In this document: positions 1 through 7,742 of the stretch, piece after piece | How positions within the stretch are numbered: the stretch's first letter is position 1 | Layout: each line of letters starts with the position of its first letter | DNA from: QHXM01 sp963697975 | GTDB taxonomy: Bacteria > Acidobacteriota > Blastocatellia > Pyrinomonadales > Pyrinomonadaceae | Assembly: GCA_963697975.1 (NCBI GenBank) | Contig: OY969111.1 | Span: 868,001 to 932,000, forward strand | Direction: 5' to 3' | Length of the DNA: 64,000 nucleotides | The notes under the pieces: generated by a model | Databases searched by the model: none | What the model was told of the DNA's origin: nothing | Seen by the model: only the letters and a program-made list of their open reading frames with translations | Made by a program: the position numbers and the translations under genes

Positions 1-1145
1 ACGTAAACGGACTCAGAGTAAAACAAGCGCGCGAACTAAGGAAACTGACCCAAACGGAACTAGCTGAAAAAATAGGAGTAGCACAATCAACGATTGCTAA
101 GATGGAAGTCAATGTGCGCGAATGGCCTGATGCCGTCATGGAGGCTATTGCGTTTCAAACTGGCTTCTCCGTTTCATTCTTTCAGCAAGGGCTTGGCCCA
201 GAGTTCCCATTAGGCTCACTACTGTTTCGTTGCCGCGCCTCACTTGCCGGAAATGAGAAGGCGAGTCTAAGGCAGTATGCAATGCTTGAGTTTGAGATAG
301 CGGAGAGACTTTCTGCAAGGGTCAAGCCTATACCTCTTCACTTGCCGAGCTTCAATGGTGAAGAACCGCGCGAAGCGGCGAGAGTAACAAGAACAACATT
401 AGGCGTGTCGCCAGATGAGCCTATACCAAATCTCATAAATAGGCTTGAGAGAAATGGTGTGTATGTTCTGGCACTTCCACATGCCCATGATAAGTTTGAT
501 GCTTTCTCTCTTTGGTCAGATACAGACCCCCGCAGGCCGATTATGGTTGTAAGCAGTATGAAGCGCGGAGATAGGTTGAGATTGAATTGCGCGCACGAAC
601 TAGGCCACCTTGTCTTACATAAAAGCCCGCGCGGTAATCTAAAAGATATAGAGAAAGAGGCATCAACTTTCGGTGCTGAGTTCTTATTGCCAGAGGCGGC
701 AATGAGACGTGAGATGGGGCATTCGCCTAGTCTGACTGATCTTGCGAAACTAAAGCCTAGATGGGGCGTGTCAATACAGGCACTTGTTTACAGAGCGCAT
801 GAGCTAGGAATAATTAGTAAGCGACAATACACCTATATGTTCGAGCAGATTAGTAGGTTCGGATGGCGAAAGCTCGAACCTGAGAATCTTGACATACAGC
901 CGGAGAAGCCGCGCTTGTTCCGTAAACTTGCAGAGCTTAGTTATGGAGTCCCGCCCAGCGCAGAGAAAATTGGGGCGCTTGTCTGTACTCCCGCTCATAT
1001 GGTTGAGGCCATGCTAGAAGCCCATGCCGCTAAAGCCGATTCATCCAAAGGTGAAAAGGGAGTGCCCGTTAAGGTCATAGACGCGCCTTCTAAAAACGGC
1101 ACTCTTTTGCAGTTTGGTAGAAAAACAGGCACTAATGAAAAGTAA
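1..1145 (+). CDS. XRE-family regulator with ImmA/IrrE metallopeptidase domain (5' partial)
   Basis: The reading frame is open from base 3, so the true start lies before the window. The first ~33 visible residues form an XRE-type helix-turn-helix (RVKQARELRKLTQ, then GVAQSTIAKME). A C-terminal IrrE/ImmA-like zinc peptidase domain follows, with the motif HELGH at about residues 198-202 of the visible protein and a downstream EKEASTFGAEFLLP segment that would supply the third ligand. Proteins of this architecture usually cleave or sense a partner repressor and control mobile elements, toxin-antitoxin modules or stress genes; that role is inferred. The stop lies 3 bases from the stop of the convergent zinc-ribbon gene. 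Base composition is AT-richer than the housekeeping genes further right. Confidence 0.85.
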   Translation, partial: VNGLRVKQARELRKLTQTELAEKIGVAQSTIAKMEVNVREWPDAVMEAIAFQTGFSVSFFQQGLGPEFPLGSLLFRCRASLAGNEKASLRQYAMLEFEIAERLSARVKPIPLHLPSFNGEEPREAARVTRTTLGVSPDEPIPNLINRLERNGVYVLALPHAHDKFDAFSLWSDTDPRRPIMVVSSMKRGDRLRLNCAHELGHLVLHKSPRGNLKDIEKEASTFGAEFLLPEAAMRREMGHSPSLTDLAKLKPRWGVSIQALVYRAHELGIISKRQYTYMFEQISRFGWRKLEPENLDIQPEKPRLFRKLAELSYGVPPSAEKIGALVCTPAHMVEAMLEAHAAKADSSKGEKGVPVKVIDAPSKNGTLLQFGRKTGTNEK

Positions 1146-1148
1146 AGC

Positions 1149-1301
1149 CTATTTTTTACTCTGTTCTTTGCGTGGTCTGTTCCAGTAGGGGCTTTTGCAC
1201 TTCGGACACACACGCGGTTCGTTTTCCTCATCGCGTGGAATCCATTCATGCTCGCATCGTTCGCAAACGAACTTGTAGAGTGTGACTTTTATCTTTGCCA
1301 T
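1149..1301 (-). CDS. 50-residue zinc-ribbon protein
   Basis: A small ORF reading MAKIKVTLYKFVCERCEHEW and ending in PRKEQSKK. It carries two CxxC knuckles (CERC and CPKC) about 18 residues apart, which is a classic single zinc ribbon, plus a basic tail. It converges on the ImmA/IrrE gene with a 3-base gap and is divergent from the transposase. A good promoter (TTGACG, 16-base spacer, TATATA on the minus strand) places the predicted transcript start within a few bases of the ATG, so the mRNA may be leaderless. The function is unknown; small zinc ribbons of this kind often bind nucleic acid or a protein partner. Confidence 0.7.
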   Translation of the reverse strand: MAKIKVTLYKFVCERCEHEWIPRDEENEPRVCPKCKSPYWNRPRKEQSKK

Positions 1302-1310
1302 ACCTCGCAC

Positions 1311-1338
1311 TATATACCTTAAAATAATACCCCGTCAA
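1311..1338 (-). promoter_or_regulatory. Promoter of the zinc-ribbon gene
   Basis: On the minus strand TTGACG (1333-1338) is followed after 16 bases by TATATA (1311-1316). The predicted start of transcription is near 1304, almost on the ATG at 1301. The -35 box forms an inverted repeat (GTCAAG/CTTGAC) with the -35 box of the divergent transposase promoter, so one protein could cover both. Confidence 0.5.
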
Positions 1339-1350
1339 GTGATTATTTCC

Positions 1351-1379
1351 TTGACTTGCTATATACCTAAGAGTAACAT
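1351..1379 (+). promoter_or_regulatory. Promoter of the transposase gene
   Basis: TTGACT (1351-1356), a 17-base spacer, then TAACAT (1374-1379). The predicted transcript start near 1386 falls after the upstream in-frame start codons and supports the ATG at 1420. A direct repeat CTATATACCT occurs at 1310-1319 and 1359-1368, flanking the inverted -35 boxes, and could be an operator. Confidence 0.5.
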
Positions 1380-1419
1380 GCTCATGCGTAAGCGACAGAA
1401 ACATCGAAGGAGCAAAAGC

Positions 1420-2658
1420 ATGAGTTTGAGAGAAGCAAAAGGCCGCGATATAGCCGACAAGTACAGCATCGCCCGTCACAATGGTTTGTGGCTTGTCCCT
1501 TCTCAGTCTGGCAAAGGTGGTTACAAGGTCAACGCAGAGAAGCAGACTTGCTCATGCCCTGACTTTGAAATTCGACGCCAGCCGTGCAAGCACATCTTTG
1601 CGGTAGAAGTCACTATCAAGCGCACTCATACGGCTGTCACGAGAAACGGTACAACCACTGTTACCGAGACTGTCAAAGTCACGCGCAAGCAAACCTATAA
1701 GCAAGAATGGCCTGCTTATAACAAAGCGCAGACGATGGAAAAAGCGCAGTTCCTTTATCTTCTTCACCAACTCTGTCAGGGCGTTGGAAGTCCAGCGCAG
1801 CACGGCAGAGGCCAAAGACGCTTACCGCTTGAGGATATGATCTTCGCAATGGCGTTCAAAGTGTATTCTACTGTTAGCACTCGCCGCTTTATGACAGACA
1901 TGCGCGATGCTCACGCTAAAGGCTACACGTCAAAGCTGCCCTGCTATAACTCAATCATCAACTACTTTGAAGATGAAATGCTTACTCCCCATCTTCAAAT
2001 GCTCATCGAAGAAAGCAGCTTACCGCTGGCGGCTATTGAGAAAGACTTCGCTATTGACTCATCGGGCTTTTCTACTTGTCGCTTCTTTCAGTGGGTTAAT
2101 GCGAAATATAACAATCCGACATTGATGGAAGAACGCGATTGGATGAAAGCCCATCTGTGCTGTGGAGTCAAAACGAACATTGTCACTTCTGTAGAAATCA
2201 CTAGCAGATATGCGGCAGATACCCGCTACTTCAAGTCTTTAGTTGACGCTACCGCTCAGAACTTCACCATGAAAGAAGTCAGCGCGGATAAAGCCTATCT
2301 CTCACAAGATAATATGCAAGCGGTTGTTGACCATAACGCTATGCCTTACATCGCGTTCAAAGCTAACAGCATGATCGAAGTGAAAGACAAGAAAAGACAA
2401 TCCCAACTGTGGAAAAATATGTATCACTACTTCTCACTCAATAATGACCGCTTTATGGCGCACTATCATAAACGCTCAAACGTAGAGACAACATTCCACA
2501 TGATAAAGTCGAAGTTTGGCGATAGCTTGAGAAGTAAGACTAAAACAGCGCAGATCAACGAAGCACTTTGCAAGGTACTCTGTCACAATATCTGTTGTCT
2601 TATTCAGAGTATGTATGAGTTGGGATTGAAGCCGAAGTTCTATGCACAAGTAGCTTGA
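1420..2658 (+). CDS. IS4-type DDE transposase with N-terminal SWIM zinc finger
   Basis: 412 residues from the ATG at 1420, which has AAGGAG eight bases upstream; earlier in-frame starts lie before the predicted transcript start. Residues 44-58 hold a SWIM finger, CxCx9CxH (C44, C46, C56, H58). The catalytic part has the three acidic residues expected of a DDE transposase: D213 in AIDSSGF, D290 in SADKAY and E356. The IS4 signature Y-2-R-3-E-6-K is intact (Y349, R352, E356, K363). Together these indicate a cut-and-paste transposase with an added zinc finger, probably for end recognition. I could not recognise terminal inverted repeats of the element. No frameshift or stop interrupts the ORF, so it may be active, or domesticated. 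Confidence 0.85.
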   Translation: MSLREAKGRDIADKYSIARHNGLWLVPSQSGKGGYKVNAEKQTCSCPDFEIRRQPCKHIFAVEVTIKRTHTAVTRNGTTTVTETVKVTRKQTYKQEWPAYNKAQTMEKAQFLYLLHQLCQGVGSPAQHGRGQRRLPLEDMIFAMAFKVYSTVSTRRFMTDMRDAHAKGYTSKLPCYNSIINYFEDEMLTPHLQMLIEESSLPLAAIEKDFAIDSSGFSTCRFFQWVNAKYNNPTLMEERDWMKAHLCCGVKTNIVTSVEITSRYAADTRYFKSLVDATAQNFTMKEVSADKAYLSQDNMQAVVDHNAMPYIAFKANSMIEVKDKKRQSQLWKNMYHYFSLNNDRFMAHYHKRSNVETTFHMIKSKFGDSLRSKTKTAQINEALCKVLCHNICCLIQSMYELGLKPKFYAQVA

Positions 2659-2669
2659 TAGCAATAAGC

Positions 2670-2707
2670 AAGGAGGCCGACCTACAGTGCTGTAGGTCGG
2701 CCTCCTT
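2670..2707. terminator. Bidirectional hairpin between converging genes
   Basis: A perfect 18-base inverted repeat around a 2-base centre: AAGGAGGCCGACCTACAG, then TG, then its reverse complement. It lies between the converging transposase and the 73-residue ORF. There is no clear T-run on either side. Confidence 0.6.
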
Positions 2708-2723
2708 GGGTTATAAGGCCAGC

Positions 2724-2945
2724 TTAATCTTTATCGTGCTTCCTCTTTGAGGCGCACTCCATAGAGCGACCTCGCGTCAATGCCCTTGACGCTTCTTCCA
2801 CGTCCTTTGAAATTCTACGATAGTAGATCGTAGTCCCCCCTATCCGTTCGACACGGAAGCCTGCGTTGACGAAAGTTTGTGCTGTCTTATCAGTCATATC
2901 TTTTTCCACCATCCTCCTACTTGCTTTTGCAGATGCTCTAGCCAT
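2724..2945 (-). CDS. Small basic protein, unknown
   Basis: 73 residues, strongly basic, beginning MARASAKASRRMVEKDMTDK. I recognise no domain. Its ATG overlaps the last 8 bases of the upstream GAF gene and is preceded by GAGTGAGG, so the two are probably translationally coupled and work together. The central segment GFRVERIGGTTIYYRR looks like a short beta hairpin. It could be a DNA- or RNA-binding accessory of the GAF protein, but nothing in the sequence proves this. Confidence 0.55.
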   Translation of the reverse strand: MARASAKASRRMVEKDMTDKTAQTFVNAGFRVERIGGTTIYYRRISKDVEEASRALTRGRSMECASKRKHDKD

Positions 2946-3654
2946 GGTTTACCTCACTCTTCTCTGGCTCAGTTAAGAACTTCGCAAAGAATGGAGTTAC
3001 CCATTCTGCGACCTCCATATGATCAAGCTGGAAGGCGTCAGGGATTTTAGCGTCCATACTAAGTATGGCAATAACCTCACCCATGGAGTCAACTACGGGG
3101 GTGCAGAGATACGCCCCCCGCCTCTCAAACAGTTTCGCTTCTGCTTTCGTAAACCCTAAATCTACCATATGCTGGATAAAGTCACCAGTTTCAAAAGTAG
3201 CGGTAGCAACCCCCACCTCTCGAAAGCATTTACCTGCAACGCCCTGCTGAATAGTCATGGTTGACTTACCAGGATTCTTTTGCCCCGTAACGTCACAACG
3301 AACTATTTGCCTCAACGTAGCCGGTTCATACTCATCATCTACCACTAAAAGCGTAATCCTTAGATCAGCACTCTTTGGCATTTTGAAGAGCCCATGCGTA
3401 AGCTCAGTAAACATAGCTAACGCGCGCAATCGCTCTTGAATCTCAGCAGATCGAGCTTCGCTCTTAATCGTAAAAAGAGCAGTTACCAGCGGGGTCAAGG
3501 CTAAGAGCGCAACGCCTATGCCAAGTAACACAATGGCATTACGATTAAAGTCGCTCCAGCCATACCAACCCGCAACCCCAAGTGCGGCAGTCCCCAGAAA
3601 GTTCGCTACCGAGGACAAAAGAATTATGTTCTGCTGCCTGATCTCGCGTCCCAT
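2938..3654 (-). CDS. Membrane-anchored GAF-domain sensor
   Basis: Two predicted membrane helices near the N-terminus (NIILLSSVANFLGTAALGVA and AIVLLGIGVALLALTPLVTA), a short linker helix, then a GAF-like domain to the C-terminus (GVAGKCFREVGVATATFETG, YLCTPVVDSMGEVIAILSMD). No kinase, cyclase or output domain follows, so it is a small sensor that must act through a partner, probably the overlapping 73-residue gene. The start is uncertain: I chose the ATG at 3654; a TTG at 3693 would add 13 residues. Neither has a clear Shine-Dalgarno. It is transcribed from the promoter at 3739-3766. Confidence 0.7.
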   Translation of the reverse strand: MGREIRQQNIILLSSVANFLGTAALGVAGWYGWSDFNRNAIVLLGIGVALLALTPLVTALFTIKSEARSAEIQERLRALAMFTELTHGLFKMPKSADLRITLLVVDDEYEPATLRQIVRCDVTGQKNPGKSTMTIQQGVAGKCFREVGVATATFETGDFIQHMVDLGFTKAEAKLFERRGAYLCTPVVDSMGEVIAILSMDAKIPDAFQLDHMEVAEWVTPFFAKFLTEPEKSEVNHG

Positions 3655-3738
3655 AGACAGGAATGAGAGGTCATGGCACAATGCAAAGAGCAAGGAATGT
3701 GCCAGAGGACGCCTTTCAAGGTGGTACTCGGCGGCGAA

Positions 3739-3766
3739 CCTATAACAATTCCTTAATACTTGTCAA
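3739..3766 (-). promoter_or_regulatory. Promoter of the GAF operon
   Basis: A consensus TTGACA (3761-3766 on the minus strand), a 16-base spacer and TATAGG (3739-3744). The predicted transcript start is near 3732, leaving about 40-80 bases of leader depending on the start codon used. Confidence 0.55.
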
Positions 3767-4202
3767 CACTTAATTTACGTTGGAAGCTGTTAAACAGTTC
3801 CGTCTCAGTTCAAAGATCAAATCCTATTACTTCAACCAAACATGTCACCTTTTGACGCACCGCTGTGAAATGTTTTGCCCATTTCAGTATCTAAACGGAT
3901 AGCCCCGATAACAACAAAAACCGCCCCACGACGAAGCGCAAGCGGTTTAGTGTTCTGCTAATTCTAGAGTGTTCACGGGTTGGTAGCCCGTAACAACAAA
4001 AAAGGTGTTGAGATAATAATGTCGAACTCCAAGCCCGTCAAGATAATTCTATTTGTTGGGTTGCCCTCTGTTCTGGTGGGTAAGCATATTATTACTTCAA
4101 GGTCCTAGCTTTTTTGGTTGAACTTCCTGATTACTTTGGCGAGGTGTCCCGTTAGGCAAGTGTGGAATCTGTCCAATACTTATTACTCATACAAGTCGCC
4201 CC
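3767..4202. other. Gene-poor spacer left of recG
   Basis: No convincing gene. It holds two A-rich motifs of the form CCCGnnAACAACAAAAA (near 3904 and 3988), a hairpin AAACCGC/GCGGTTT (3918-3924 with 3942-3948), a small hairpin ACGGG/CCCGT (3975-3991), and a 29-codon ORF at 4019-4108 (MSNSKPVKIILFVG...) that is too short to judge. The stretch is AT-rich and may be the right margin of the accessory region. Confidence 0.4.
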
Positions 4203-4206
4203 CTTG

Positions 4207-4260
4207 ACATCCCCTTGAACGAGCGTGGCGAAGACATCTCCTTGAACGAGTGTGGCGAAC
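4207..4260. repeat. 27-base tandem repeat, two copies
   Basis: Two consecutive 27-base units beginning ACATCnCCTTGAACGAG (4207-4233 and 4234-4260) that differ at only a few positions. They sit among four copies of GTTRGGCAA (4151, 4275, 4295, 4313) just upstream of recG. Confidence 0.6.
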
Positions 4261-4350
4261 GCCACCACTCTCCCGTTGGGCAACATTCTGTTCTGTTGGG
4301 CAAAAGGGTTCTGTTAGGCAAAGCCTCCCTCTTACGTCGAGTTGACGTTA

Positions 4351-4359
4351 TGCTATCAT
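4351..4359 (+). promoter_or_regulatory. Possible extended -10 of recG
   Basis: TGCTATCAT fits the extended -10 pattern TGnTATAAT. It would start transcription about two bases before the ATG at 4368, giving a nearly leaderless recG mRNA. No good -35 box is visible, so this is tentative. Confidence 0.3.
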
Positions 4360-4367
4360 CGCACGCG

Positions 4368-6746
4368 ATGGCTGATAGTTCCCCGCTCATGCTCGATACG
4401 CCGATTGTCGAACTCTATCGGTTCGGTATTCCTCGCTTCGGCCAGGGCATGGCGCGGAAACTTGGGCTGGCGCTGGCATCGCTTGCCGCGAAGACGGACG
4501 CAACCGAAGCGACCGTCGAAGACCTGCTGAATTACCTGCCGATGCGCTACGAGGATCGCTCGAATCTGGCACGCATCGAAAACCTGAGCGATGGCACGGA
4601 AGCCTCGCTTGAGCTTTACGTTCGTGTCGCGGGCGGCTTTCAGGTCGGCAAGAATCGAGGCCCCAAGCAACCCAAGCTTTTCATCTTCGAGGTCACGGCC
4701 TCAGACCCGTTGCGGACGGGGAAGCCCGTCGTCGTCTGGTGGTTTGTCTCCGGCAAGCAAGCGCCGCGCATCATCGCGTATCATCGCCAGAAGTTCACGC
4801 GGGGCGCACGCTTCATCGCCTTCGGCCAGTGGGAATGGGACACGCGCCGCAACACCTTCTCTTTGCGTCTCAACAAACCCGACGAATTGGAAATGCTGCC
4901 CGGCACGTGGACGCCGCCTGAGCGCGAGTTGATTAGATTGGCGGAAGAGAACGGCGGGGGAAACGGAGGCGGAGACTCGTTGACTCGTGGACGCGGCGAG
5001 ACGGCGGATGAAGAAGTCGCCGGAGACGAAGAGGGTTTTGAAGATGATGATGAGGGTAATGCTGACCCGGCGCTGATGGCGATTCACGTTGGTCGCCGCG
5101 TGCCCGTGTATCGCAAGCTCGGAGAGTTTCGCTCAAAGCGTTTGCGCGAGATCGTGTATGAAGTGTTGAGCAGGATTAAAGACGAGGCGTTCAAGGAGAC
5201 TTTGCCCGCCGATTTGCTCTCGCGTCAGCGTCTAATCAATCGCGCGGACGCCCTGCGTCGCATACACTTTCCGACCGAAGACGTGCCGCTCGCGGATTAC
5301 GAGCGTGCACGCAGCCCTGCTCACCTGCGTCTCATCTTCGAGGAGTTTTTCTGGGTCGCGCTCGCACTTCTTATTCAACGCGGCGAGCGTGTCAAAGAAA
5401 CCAAAGGTGCGGTGATAGAGATTACGGATCGCGTGCGCGCGTCGCTCGAAGAGATTCTTCCCTTCGTTCTGACGAGCGCGCAGGAGCGCGTCACAAATCG
5501 TATCTTCGACGACATGCAATCGGACGCGCCGATGAACCGTCTGCTTCAGGGAGACGTGGGCAGCGGCAAGACCATCGTCGCGCTGCTGGCGATGCTCGCG
5601 GCGATGGAGAACAATTATCAGGCTGCGTTGATGGTCCCGACAGAGATTCTGGCCGAGCAGCACGCACGCAATATCAAACGCCTGCTCGCACGCACGCCTT
5701 ATCGCGTGGAGCTTTTAATCGGCAGTTTGCGCGCGACCGAAAAGCGCCGCCTGCACAAAGACCTCGCCGCTGGCGAGATACACGCCTGCATCGGCACGCA
5801 CGCGGTCATTCAGGAATCGGTCGCCTTTCAAAAGCTCGGACTCGTCGTCATTGACGAGCAGCACCGCTTCGGCGTGCTGCAACGTGCGGAGCTACGCGCG
5901 CGTGGCTTCAACCCGGACGTGCTGGTGATGACGGCCACACCCATCCCACGTTCACTTGCGATGACGGCTTACGGCGATCTGGACGTTTCCGTCATTGATG
6001 AACTACCGCCGGGCAGAACACCCATCAAGACGGTCGTTCTCGGCGAAGACCAGCGCGCAGGAGTTTACAAAGGTATCGAGCGCGAGGTGCGCGCAGGCCG
6101 ACAGGTTTATGTCGTCTATCCGCTCGTCGAAGAATCTGAGAAGATGGACCTAAAGGACGCCACGCGGATGTTCGAGCAACTGCGCGACCGTGTTTTCCCG
6201 CACTTCTCAATCGGATTGCTGCACGGGAAGATGAAAGCGGCGGAGAAGGACGAAGTGATGCGCCGCTTCGTCAGTGGAGAGATTCAGATTCTCGTTGCAA
6301 CTACGGTTGTCGAAGTCGGCGTTGATGTGCCGAACGCATCCTTGATGGTGATTGAGCACGCCGAGCGCTTCGGCCTCTCTCAGCTTCACCAGTTGCGCGG
6401 GCGCGTCGGGCGCGGCGCGGAACAGAGCTACTGCGTCCTCGTCGCCTCGGATAAGAAGACGAGTGTCGCGCGCGAGCGTTTAGGGATTATGGAAGAGACC
6501 AACGACGGCTTTCGCATCGCCGAAAAAGATTTGGAGATACGCGGCCCCGGCGAGGTGATGGGCACGCGCCAATCCGGCCTACCCACCTTCCGCGTCGGCA
6601 ATCTCGTGCGCGACGTAGAGATTCTCGAAGAAGCACGCCGCGAAGCGGACTATTATTTGACCACGCGCCGCATGACCCGCGAAACATCCAAGCTCATCGA
6701 GCGCGTGCGCGCCGATGCGAGATTCGGGCTGGCAACGGTGGGATGA
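4368..6746 (+). CDS. recG: ATP-dependent DNA helicase RecG
   Basis: Branch-migration helicase that reverses stalled replication forks and processes recombination junctions. From the ATG at 4368 the protein has 792 residues; the reading frame extends further upstream, but through low-quality repetitive sequence. An N-terminal wedge/OB region (LPMRYEDRS) is followed by superfamily 2 helicase motifs: Walker A GDVGSGKT (about 395-402), VIDEQHRFG, TATPIPRS, and motif VI in QLRGRVGRG. RecG proteins are usually about 690 residues; the extra length is mostly a Gly/Asp/Glu-rich insertion at about 195-240 (EEVAGDEEGFEDDDEG) that looks disordered. The gene ends just before a heptad-arm palindrome. Confidence 0.95.
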   Translation: MADSSPLMLDTPIVELYRFGIPRFGQGMARKLGLALASLAAKTDATEATVEDLLNYLPMRYEDRSNLARIENLSDGTEASLELYVRVAGGFQVGKNRGPKQPKLFIFEVTASDPLRTGKPVVVWWFVSGKQAPRIIAYHRQKFTRGARFIAFGQWEWDTRRNTFSLRLNKPDELEMLPGTWTPPERELIRLAEENGGGNGGGDSLTRGRGETADEEVAGDEEGFEDDDEGNADPALMAIHVGRRVPVYRKLGEFRSKRLREIVYEVLSRIKDEAFKETLPADLLSRQRLINRADALRRIHFPTEDVPLADYERARSPAHLRLIFEEFFWVALALLIQRGERVKETKGAVIEITDRVRASLEEILPFVLTSAQERVTNRIFDDMQSDAPMNRLLQGDVGSGKTIVALLAMLAAMENNYQAALMVPTEILAEQHARNIKRLLARTPYRVELLIGSLRATEKRRLHKDLAAGEIHACIGTHAVIQESVAFQKLGLVVIDEQHRFGVLQRAELRARGFNPDVLVMTATPIPRSLAMTAYGDLDVSVIDELPPGRTPIKTVVLGEDQRAGVYKGIEREVRAGRQVYVVYPLVEESEKMDLKDATRMFEQLRDRVFPHFSIGLLHGKMKAAEKDEVMRRFVSGEIQILVATTVVEVGVDVPNASLMVIEHAERFGLSQLHQLRGRVGRGAEQSYCVLVASDKKTSVARERLGIMEETNDGFRIAEKDLEIRGPGEVMGTRQSGLPTFRVGNLVRDVEILEEARREADYYLTTRRMTRETSKLIERVRADARFGLATVG

Positions 6747-6753
6747 GGGAATA

Positions 6754-6873
6754 GTAGTCAGTGGTCAGTGGTCAGCAAAGACAAAAGGCAGTAAAGACGT
6801 GAAGCGTCTCTACTGCCTTCTTTCTTTTGTCTTCTTGCTTTTAACTGACCACTGACCACCGACCACTGACTAC
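6754..6873. repeat. Heptad-arm palindrome, GTGGTCA family
   Basis: Left arm of three units (GTAGTCA GTGGTCA GTGGTCA), right arm the reverse complement of four. The interior is itself self-complementary: AAGACAAAAGGCAGTA pairs with a matching pyrimidine strand around AGACG/CGTCT. It separates the convergent recG and lipoprotein genes, and the lipoprotein stop codon (TAG, 6870-6872) is part of the outermost unit. Confidence 0.85.
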
Positions 6874-7646
6874 TTCATTCCGTGCCACGCGTATTTCGCG
6901 CCAGTCCAGTAGAGAAAGCCCTGTTCTCCGGCCAGCGTCTCTTTGATGACATCGCCGCTTTTCGATAGATCATTCCTGTTTTTAGTCGCGCCCTGTAAGG
7001 CTTTGAGAGGTTGTGCGGTCATCGAACTGCCCACCGCGTCGTAGAGCATGTAGGTCTGCTGCGCTTCCGGATTGCGCCAGCCTTGCTGTTTGTAGCCGTG
7101 AATAATCGTCAGGAGAATGTCATCCTCATCTGCTTTTACAGGGGCGGGGCGGGGCGGAAGCGGTTGCACGCTTTTGTGCGGATCAGGCAATAAAACCTTT
7201 CGCGGGTCTTCCATAATCCAGTTAGCCACTTCGCTATTAATCTCTTCGAGCTTACCTTTCGCGGGCCTGACGACGACCGCGATGTCCTGTGAGCCGTCGC
7301 CGTTGAAATCTCCGACGACGTAGCCCGGAGGGTTGCTCATGTCTATCGTCACCGCATCCTTATAGACCCGTGCGACCACCTCACGCACCTCTTCAGGCTT
7401 GGGCGGCGGAAGTTCCGACGAGGCGGCAGGCGACGGCTGCCCGGTCACAACCGGAGAGTCGGAGACAGAGGGGGATGGCGTTGATACTGTCTCTACTGTC
7501 CGCTGACCGGACTTACCGGAATTGTCGGAACTGACGCAGGCAGTAGTTAAGAAGGCGTAGCTAGTTAAGCTGAGAAGATAAAGCGAAAGGCGGACACCTT
7601 TGCGGCTCAACCTTTTTAAGCGCGTTGCCACTTGAATGCTCTCCAT
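6870..7646 (-). CDS. Lipoprotein with one FG-GAP-like motif
   Basis: 258 residues. The N-terminus has a basic region, a hydrophobic segment and a lipobox-like LTTAC with Cys37, predicting a lipid-anchored envelope protein. A Ser/Thr/Pro-rich linker (about 45-85) is followed by VVGDFNGDGSQDIAVVV (about 110-126), which matches the calcium-binding loop of FG-GAP/VCBS repeats, but only one copy is present. The remainder is not recognised. The stop codon lies inside the neighbouring palindrome. No clear Shine-Dalgarno precedes the ATG at 7646. Confidence 0.6.
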   Translation of the reverse strand: MESIQVATRLKRLSRKGVRLSLYLLSLTSYAFLTTACVSSDNSGKSGQRTVETVSTPSPSVSDSPVVTGQPSPAASSELPPPKPEEVREVVARVYKDAVTIDMSNPPGYVVGDFNGDGSQDIAVVVRPAKGKLEEINSEVANWIMEDPRKVLLPDPHKSVQPLPPRPAPVKADEDDILLTIIHGYKQQGWRNPEAQQTYMLYDAVGSSMTAQPLKALQGATKNRNDLSKSGDVIKETLAGEQGFLYWTGAKYAWHGMK

Positions 7647-7670
7647 ATCTTTTGTTTCGTCGGTGCAATC

Positions 7671-7712
7671 GTTGAGAGGCCGGTCAGATATTGATATGAC
7701 CGGCCTCTCAAC
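7671..7712 (-). terminator. Hairpin after the di-haem oxidoreductase
   Basis: A 16-base perfect stem (GTTGAGAGGCCGGTCA and its complement) with a 10-base loop, about 30 bases after the stop of the minus-strand gene. No strong T-run follows. Confidence 0.6.
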
Positions 7713-7742
7713 ATCAAGTTTCAGCTTGACAGGTAAAGCGCG

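Noticed and set aside
1870..1880. TTAGCACTC, half of a CIRCE site
   Set aside because: It is inside the transposase gene and lacks the second half GAGTGCTAA nine bases on.
4019..4108. 29-codon ORF MSNSKPVKIILFVG...
   Set aside because: Too short, no strong ribosome site and no homolog I recognise; mentioned only in the spacer entry.
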